Part shown: positions 15,101 to 18,743 of the stretch, one piece after another
Position numbering within the stretch: the stretch's first letter is position 1
Layout: the number at the start of each line of letters is the position of its first letter
DNA from: JAENVT01 sp031370825
GTDB lineage: Bacteria; Actinomycetota; Acidimicrobiia; Acidimicrobiales; Ilumatobacteraceae
Reading direction: 5' to 3'
DNA: 18,743 bases
Assembly: GCA_031370825.1 (NCBI GenBank)
Contig: JANMRB010000100.1
Coordinates: 1 to 18,743 of the forward strand
Translations under genes and position numbers: made by a program
The notes under the pieces: model-generated
Told to the model about the DNA's origin: nothing
The model's input: the letters and a program-made list of their open reading frames with translations, nothing else
The model's database searches: none

Positions 15101-15409
15101 GGCGAATGAGTCGCCGAGGCGTGACAACACCAGGTACTGGCCGGGTGCGATGTCCATCGAAGGCAGCACCAACTGGTCTCGAGCGTTGTCGCTGAGTGTC
15201 CAGCCGGCAAGGTTGGTTGCCTGGTCACCAGCGTTGAACAGCTCGATCCATTCTCCGCGCGAATCGTAAAGGCGCTGAGGGTTGATCATCAGCTCGCTGA
15301 TGACCACGTTCGGTCCGCGAACCGCTAGTGCGGTCGGCCCGGAGCCGACGAGAGCGAGCGCGGCGGCGCAGGACAACGCCAGAATCGATCCGCCTAACCT
15401 CGACCACAT
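12167..15409 (-). CDS. Secreted protein with five lamin-tail domains and a C-terminal beta-rich domain
   Basis: This 1080-aa exported protein has a Sec signal peptide (about 1-29, ending ALA-VRG). Five lamin-tail (LTD)-type repeats follow, at about 34-189, 195-351, 357-516, 523-673 and 679-840. Each begins with a strand such as VVISE, VVINE or PIVITEV, then GEWIELFN/GEWFELHN/GEYFEVYN and an L/M-x-GW or GY segment, and ends with one Cys in a (N/A)WC pattern and a second about 20 residues later after GDxGSPG. This looks like a conserved disulfide per repeat. A Thr/Ala/Pro linker (about 842-863) leads to a Gly/Ser-rich beta-helical-looking domain (865-1080) with Cys875 and Cys1028. There is no sortase motif or C-terminal membrane anchor. 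LTDs occur in bacterial extracellular proteins and nucleases, but no nuclease motif is seen. A surface or adhesive role is inference. Confidence 0.88.
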   Translation of the reverse strand: MWSRLGGSILALSCAAALALVGSGPTALAVRGPNVVISELMINPQRLYDSRGEWIELFNAGDQATNLAGWTLSDNARDQLVLPSMDIAPGQYLVLSRLGDSFANGGVSPRFVYGNAIVLNEVDDRLILRDANSTERDRVDWSSGFTVPEGASLSLADPTSDNSGGKNWCAAVSVMRRGDLGSPGATNRCEPSTGPLVITEIMQNPGLTADERGEYFEVYNPGDQPVDMTGYTVKDDDFDSFTIATAVVVPAKGYSVFASKLTANGQLKPDYVYGSGMVLQNDTDELVIADRDLVQIDRVRWDNGKTFPDPDGASMSLRDSSLDNSVGVNWCASTNSWSAGDSGTPGSASWCLDADQQPIVITEVMFDPQVPASERKAEWFEVANLGNAPVDMAGWTITGGDFKTQTIWSLVVAPGAHAVLAANGDRATNGDVAADYVYGTGVPLYNSKGRVVLKSRTGSVIDRVEWSAAAGFPLPTGRSISLGVLSSDNALGANWCESNSPFGAGDFGSPGADNSCEKPLPPPSVVISEVMRNPAAVGDISGEWFELHNTTSAPVSLSGWTLTDGASDRHVITGSLVVPADGYLVLGRSTDRDRNGGAPVAYSYGSGFVLSNATDAIIVSDQHGQRVDEVRWQANVEPRPNGASIALVNGAWCVSRPQFGRGDRGTPGTTNDCTQHPHLGVVINEVHIDPKAISDTVGEWIELYNAGAEAVDLNGWVLRDDDYDALTITSTKPLTLEPGKTFVLGRDTVVLNGGAPVDYAYGSAFPLVENADEINLYDAALIPVDRVAWTPTAQLPHAVGASAALRTPTSDNSVASNWCTSVANYGSLGEHGTPGAANTCELTAPTTTTEAPTTTAPATTAVSGPTILSLSDPSCGSGMQMSGSHVTITGDVRGNGDVNFSGGSASISGTISYGGSSNIGRGVSSAGIVHSAAEVASDLPWAITDFAPGGRYSSLEGYVFHPDDLVLSKANLAPGVHFVAGDVTIPGSSPVLTGVTIVATGQITISGNTTMTPAAAELPTLLAGGGSCWLNAIHLSGSHVAWTGVIAAPGGAIQISSADVSGGRVVGSNVQMSGANITLG
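12890..15310 (-). repeat. Five tandem lamin-tail domain repeats of about 150-165 residues
   Basis: The repeats at protein level correspond to 14843-15310, 14357-14827, 13862-14341, 13391-13843 and 12890-13375. The shared order is a VVISE-like strand, a GEW(I/F)EL block, an L/M-x-GW block, a DxYxYGxG(x)-like block and the paired Cys tail. They are divergent in DNA sequence, so this is an old domain expansion rather than recent duplication. Confidence 0.85.
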
Positions 15410-15458
15410 GAATCAGATATCGGCGCGGCCCCATCCGTCATGAGTCAAGATTGTGTCT
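15410..15458. other. Divergent intergenic region between the lamin-tail and SDR genes
   Basis: This 49-bp gap must hold promoters for both directions. On the minus strand a TTGACT (about 15444-15449) could be a -35, with a loose GATATC/CGATAT box close to the ATG at 15409. On the plus strand an AAGATT lies 6 nt before the ATG at 15459. Neither start has a Shine-Dalgarno sequence, so both may be leaderless. The assignments are weak. Confidence 0.3.
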
Positions 15459-16202
15459 ATGGACTTCGCTGAGCGTGTTGCCATCGTGACAGGGGGCGCC
15501 TCTGGCATGGGAGCCGCCACTGTCCGTCGTTTGGCGACCGACGGAGCCCAAGTTGTGATCGTCGACCGCAACACCGATCTCGCCTGGGCAGTGGCCGAGC
15601 AGATTGGTGGAACGGCCTTGGTTGGCGATGTCGCCGACTCGTCGTTCTGCGATGGCGTCGTTACCGCGACCGTCGAGAAGTTCGGCCGGCTCGATGTGCT
15701 CGTCAACGCCGCCGGCGTGATCGTGCGGGCAAGTGGCGAGAACACGACCGACGAGCAGTGGGCACGAATCATGGGAGTCAACGTCAGCGGCACGTTTTTC
15801 ATGTGCCGGGCGGCGCTGCGGGTGATGAGGGCACGTGGCACGGGGGCGATCGTCAACTTCGGGTCGATCTGGGGTGACCTCGGCTCGGCCGGCGTCGCAG
15901 CATATTGCGCGTCGAAAGGTGCAGTGCACAACCTGACTCGGGCACTGGCGATGGATCACGCCGGTGATGGGATCCGAGTCAATGCGGTATGCCCCGGCGA
16001 AGTGAACACCCCGATGCTGCAGTCGGAGCGCGCCGAGGCAGTCACCGATGAGCTGCTGGCGCACATTGCCGCGACCGTGCCGATGGGGCGCCTCGCCGAC
16101 CCCGATGAGATCGCCCGTGTGGTCTGTTTCCTGGCCTCGGACAGCGCCAGCTACATGACAGGCGCGATGGTCAGCGTCGACGCCGGATACGGAGCGAGGT
16201 GA
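15459..16202 (+). CDS. Short-chain dehydrogenase/reductase (SDR, classical type)
   Basis: This 247-aa classical SDR is likely an NAD(H)-dependent oxidoreductase. The cofactor motif TGGASGMG (11-18) is followed by Asp36 at the end of the second strand (VVIVDRN), which favours NAD over NADP. The structural NAAG is at 83-86, and the catalytic residues are Asn108, Ser136 (NFGSIWG), Tyr149 and Lys153 (YCASK). The late CPGEVNTPM and MTGAMVSVDAGYG segments are typical. It probably interconverts an alcohol and a ketone, and the substrate is unknown. ATG 15459 is chosen; GTG 15453 two codons upstream is also possible. The stop overlaps the aldo/keto reductase GTG by 4 nt (GTGA), so the two are probably co-translated and may act on the same compound. 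Confidence 0.92.
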   Translation: MDFAERVAIVTGGASGMGAATVRRLATDGAQVVIVDRNTDLAWAVAEQIGGTALVGDVADSSFCDGVVTATVEKFGRLDVLVNAAGVIVRASGENTTDEQWARIMGVNVSGTFFMCRAALRVMRARGTGAIVNFGSIWGDLGSAGVAAYCASKGAVHNLTRALAMDHAGDGIRVNAVCPGEVNTPMLQSERAEAVTDELLAHIAATVPMGRLADPDEIARVVCFLASDSASYMTGAMVSVDAGYGAR

Positions 16203-17209
16203 CCGTGGAGCTCCGACGGCTCGGTCGCGCCGGCGCTCTGGTCGCGCCGCTTGCGCTCGGCACCGACAACATCCTCAACCCGACTCCGGAGGATGAATCG
16301 AGCCGGATGATCATCCGCGCGCTCGACGGCGGGATCAACCTGATCGACACATCGAACAGCTACCAATCCGGCGAGTCCGAGCGTGTGATCGGCCGGGTCC
16401 TTGCCGAGAGTGGACGACGCGACGAGGTCGTGATCGCGACAAAGGTGCACTATCCCACCGGGCCGGGGCCGAACGATCGCGGCAACTCGCGTGTGCACAT
16501 CATGCACGCCTGCGAGCAGTCGCTTCGCCGGCTGCAAACGGATCGGATCGATCTCTACCAATTGCACCGACCCGACTTCGACGTTCCGATCGACGAGACC
16601 TTGGGTGCACTCACAGATCTGGTTCGCCAAGGCAAGGTTTGCTACATCGGCAGTTCAACGGCACCGGCATGGAAGGTGCTCGAAGGCTTGCTGGTTGCCG
16701 AGCTGAAAGGGCTCGCTTCGTTCGTAACCGAGCAGCCGCCGTACAACCTGCTCGACCGACGCGTCGAGAACGAGCTGGTTCCGATGGCGTTGCAGTACGG
16801 CCTCGGCTTGTTGCCGTGGTCGCCCTTGGCGATGGGCGTGCTCGCCGGTCGCTACGCCGACGACAACATCCGACCGGAGGGGTCGCGAGCGTCGCTGCGC
16901 GGCGGGATCTACGCGGAACGCGTCAGCCAGCAGGCGGTCGAGGCCGGTAACAAGTTCGTGGTGCTGGCGCGTGACGCGGGAATTGATCCCGCCCGGCTGG
17001 CGATCGCGTGGTTGATGCACCAGCCCGCCGTGGTCGCTCCGCTCATCGGGCCACGGACTGTCGAGCAGCTCGAGAACCTGCTTCCCGTACTGGAGATGTC
17101 CATCACCGCTGAGATGTCCGCCGCCTGCGACGCCATTTGCCCGCCCGGAAGCGCCGTCGCCAACTTCCACAACTCGGCGCCGTGGATGAAGATGCAGATC
17201 GGTTCCTGA
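16199..17209 (+). CDS. Aldo/keto reductase
   Basis: This 336-aa aldo/keto reductase has a (beta/alpha)8 barrel of the kind that reduces or oxidises carbonyls with NADP(H). The catalytic tetrad is visible: Asp50 and Tyr55 in NLIDTSNSYQSGESE, Lys82 in VIATKVHY and His123 in LYQLHRPD. The C-terminal part has LLPWSPLAMGVLAGRY and PLIGPRTVEQLENLLP, the latter being the usual NADP phosphate-binding region. It resembles the YajO/L-glyceraldehyde-3-phosphate reductase-like and quinone/sugar reductase subgroups; the substrate is not determined. The GTG start overlaps the SDR stop, with a GGAG site a few nt upstream; a second GTG at 16205 is possible. The stop is one base before the kinase GTG. Confidence 0.93.
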   Translation: MTVELRRLGRAGALVAPLALGTDNILNPTPEDESSRMIIRALDGGINLIDTSNSYQSGESERVIGRVLAESGRRDEVVIATKVHYPTGPGPNDRGNSRVHIMHACEQSLRRLQTDRIDLYQLHRPDFDVPIDETLGALTDLVRQGKVCYIGSSTAPAWKVLEGLLVAELKGLASFVTEQPPYNLLDRRVENELVPMALQYGLGLLPWSPLAMGVLAGRYADDNIRPEGSRASLRGGIYAERVSQQAVEAGNKFVVLARDAGIDPARLAIAWLMHQPAVVAPLIGPRTVEQLENLLPVLEMSITAEMSAACDAICPPGSAVANFHNSAPWMKMQIGS

Positions 17210-17210
17210 C

Positions 17211-18206
17211 GTGCCGGACACGCCTGCCAAGCCCTGGGCGCTCTTCGAGAGCATTCCCGAGATGGTCGTGGTCGTCGACGCCAATGGCCGGATCCTCTAC
17301 GCCAACCACCATTGCCTCGAGATCGTCGGGTGGACGCCGAACGAGTTGAACGGTCGACCCATCGAGATGCTCGTTCCTGATCGGGTGCGAGAGCTGCATC
17401 GATCGCACCGAAACGGGTACACCGGCGATCCCAAGAGTCGGCCGCTCGGGACCGGTTTGTTGTTGGACGCGTTGCACCGGTCGGGCCGCGTGGTTCCAGT
17501 CGAGATCGCGCTCAGTCCTCTCGACGGGCCGATCGCGGCGACCGTGGCGACCGTTCGCGATGTCACCGACCGGCTCGAGACCGCCGCGCAACTCGACGAC
17601 GTCAATACTCGCCTCGAGGTGCTCGACGACCGCGACAGGATCGCCCGCGAATTGCACGACAGCGTGATCCAACGACTTTTCGCCGCAGGCCTCTACCTTC
17701 AGGCATCGGTGGGTCGGGCCGACAACACCGATCGGCTGACGACCGTCGTCGACGAGATCGACGAGGCCATTCGCGAGATACGCGGCGTCATCTTCACCCT
17801 CCACCGACCGTCTCGACTCGACAGCGGATTGGAGGCAGCGTTGCGAGCCAGCATCAATGAGGCTGCGCGCATGCTGGGACACCGTCCGACGTTGAGGCTC
17901 GGTGGCATTCTCGCCAACATCCCCAACGATCTCGGCTCCGAGCTGCTGGCCGTGCTGGGCGAATCGATGACGAACGTAGCGAAACACGCTCACGCGACGA
18001 GAACGGAAGTCTCGCTTGATGTCAGATCGTCCGCCGTCACCCTCGTCGTCCGTGACGACGGTGTCGGGATGTCGACATCGAGCGGTGAATCCGGCGGACT
18101 CGGCTTGCGCAACATCCGCGAGCGGGCCTCACGATTGGGCGGTGAGGCGCTGTTCTTACCCGGCGAGCCTCGGGGAACCCAGGTTCGCTGGGTTGTCCCG
18201 CTGTGA
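17211..18206 (+). CDS. PAS-domain sensor histidine kinase (HisKA_3, DevS/NarX type)
   Basis: This cytoplasmic sensor kinase (331 aa) shows no membrane segment or signal peptide. A single PAS domain (about 8-118) begins ALFESIPEMVVVVDANGRILYAN and ends near VATVRDVTDR. The HisKA_3 dimerisation helix DRDRIARELHDSVIQRLFAAGL carries the phosphoacceptor His149. The ATPase domain has the N box SMTNVAKHA (Asn255), DDGVGM (282-287) and GGLGLRNIRERA (295-306). The H-box wording is close to mycobacterial DevS/DosT, but the GAF domains that bind heme there are absent. The PAS domain may bind a cofactor or small ligand, but none can be named from sequence. It starts with GTG one base after the aldo/keto reductase stop. 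The likely partner regulator is convergent, 11 bp downstream. Confidence 0.92.
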   Translation: MPDTPAKPWALFESIPEMVVVVDANGRILYANHHCLEIVGWTPNELNGRPIEMLVPDRVRELHRSHRNGYTGDPKSRPLGTGLLLDALHRSGRVVPVEIALSPLDGPIAATVATVRDVTDRLETAAQLDDVNTRLEVLDDRDRIARELHDSVIQRLFAAGLYLQASVGRADNTDRLTTVVDEIDEAIREIRGVIFTLHRPSRLDSGLEAALRASINEAARMLGHRPTLRLGGILANIPNDLGSELLAVLGESMTNVAKHAHATRTEVSLDVRSSAVTLVVRDDGVGMSTSSGESGGLGLRNIRERASRLGGEALFLPGEPRGTQVRWVVPL

Positions 18207-18217
18207 GCGAGCCCTGA

Positions 18218-18743
18218 TCATTGGTCGGCTTGAGCGCGAACGGCGAACACTGCCGCTTCGGTCCGTCGTGTCATCCCGAGCTTCATCAAAATGGACGACA
18301 TGTAGTTCTTCACGGTCTTCTCCGCCCGGTTGACCTTCGCGGCAATTTGGCGGTTGGTCAGACCTTCGGCGACGAGGTCGAGAATGGTTCGCTCGAGCTC
18401 GGTCAGCGAGCCCAGACGTGGGTCTTGATCGTGGCTCCGGTTGCGCAGGCGGTCGAGCAGCTGGCCCGTCACCTCGGGTGCTATCAGCGTTTCGCCTCGT
18501 GCAACCCGATGGACGGCGGAGACGAGCTCGTTGCCCCGAATCTGCTTCAACACGTAGCCAGAGGCACCTGCGAGGACCGATTGGAACAGGGCCTCTTCGT
18601 CCGAAAATGATGTCAGCATCAAACATGCCAGGTCAGGATCGATGCTGCGCACATCGCGGCAGACCTCCACGCCACTCCCATCGGGAAGCTGCACGTCGAG
18701 CACCGCAACCTGAGGGCGAGTTGCGCGAATTCGCGCAACGGCA
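18218..18743 (-). CDS. LuxR/NarL-family response regulator, DevR (DosR)-like (N-terminus beyond window edge)
   Basis: This is the C-terminal 174 or so residues of a DevR-like response regulator; the coding frame is open to the right edge, reading RIRATRPQVAVLDVQLPDGSG, so the receiver's first strands are missing. The phosphoacceptor Asp is in AVLDVQLPD and the conserved Lys in GYVLKQIRG. The HTH domain GSLTELERTILDLVAEGL... NRAEKTVKNYMSSILMKLG matches the recognition helix of DosR closely, including the Lys, Lys and Asn of EKTVKN that contact DNA in DosR. It ends 11 bp from the stop of the kinase gene, so the two genes converge. An internal GTG at 18703 is not the true start because conserved receiver sequence precedes it. 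The targets are unknown, but DosR-like GGGACTTNNGNCCCT boxes would be the first guess. Confidence 0.93.
   Translation of the reverse strand, partial: AVARIRATRPQVAVLDVQLPDGSGVEVCRDVRSIDPDLACLMLTSFSDEEALFQSVLAGASGYVLKQIRGNELVSAVHRVARGETLIAPEVTGQLLDRLRNRSHDQDPRLGSLTELERTILDLVAEGLTNRQIAAKVNRAEKTVKNYMSSILMKLGMTRRTEAAVFAVRAQADQ

Noticed and set aside
14159..15109. Long open plus-strand frame antisense to the lamin-tail gene
   Set aside because: It is a shadow of the repeat protein with no family signature and an Arg/Val-rich composition typical of antisense frames.
18207..18220. TGATCA palindrome between the kinase and the regulator as a terminator
   Set aside because: It is a 6-bp palindrome that includes the regulator stop; too short to form a stable hairpin and without a T-tract.
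1..18743. Defence island, prophage, transposon or CRISPR
   Set aside because: No nuclease, transposase, integrase, repeat-spacer array or toxin-antitoxin pair is visible, and gene content is metabolic and regulatory throughout.

Overview
The window is a dense, high-GC stretch of bacterial chromosome. Gaps between genes are mostly under 70 bp, many starts are GTG, and neighbouring genes often overlap by 1-17 nt. The gene content points to an actinobacterium: a DevR/DosR-like response regulator, an Rv0858c-like aminotransferase, an MSMEG_1061-type flavoprotein, CYP125/124-like heme-loop spacing, and TANNNT -10 boxes 6 nt before GTG starts. A secreted protein of repeated lamin-tail domains with a Thr-rich linker would fit Acidimicrobiia (Ilumatobacter-like), but that placement is inference. 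I see no tRNA, rRNA, CRISPR array, insertion sequence, phage gene or recognisable defence system.

Layout. (1) 1-2495, minus strand: a PPOX-type flavoprotein gene, an FAD monooxygenase and an epoxide-hydrolase-like alpha/beta hydrolase cut by the left edge. (2) 2536-8697, minus strand: a closely packed run likely read from about 8700 leftward. It holds a secreted metzincin-like lipoprotein, cytidine deaminase, a cupredoxin lipoprotein, a class I/II aminotransferase, a nitrilase/omega-amidase, an unrecognised protein, a Rieske oxygenase alpha subunit, and a VOC (glyoxalase-fold) gene broken by one in-frame TAG. (3) 8747-10044, plus strand: a PlsC-type acyltransferase overlapping a MarR regulator. 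(4) 10111-15409, minus strand: a 1080-residue secreted protein with five lamin-tail domains, a cytochrome P450, and a class I glutamine-amidotransferase-like (peptidase C26) hydrolase overlapping the P450 gene. (5) 15459-18206, plus strand: SDR dehydrogenase, aldo/keto reductase and a PAS histidine kinase, tightly packed. A DevR-like response regulator faces the kinase tail to tail and runs off the right edge.

How the genes may work together. The aminotransferase/omega-amidase pair fits a transaminate-then-deamidate route. The Rieske, FAD and P450 oxygenases, hydrolase, SDR and AKR suggest broad oxidative catabolism, but no ferredoxin or reductase partner is in the window and no substrate can be named. 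The kinase and regulator look like a DevS/DevR-type pair whose kinase has one PAS domain instead of the heme-binding GAF domains of DevS.

The items most worth a second look are the single-base nonsense VOC gene, an 11-bp-stem inverted repeat on the flavoprotein start codon and -10 box, the five-repeat lamin-tail protein with its unfamiliar C-terminal domain, the kinase embedded in a redox-enzyme operon, and the coupled P450/C26 pair. I did not find a clearly new system. These are candidates.
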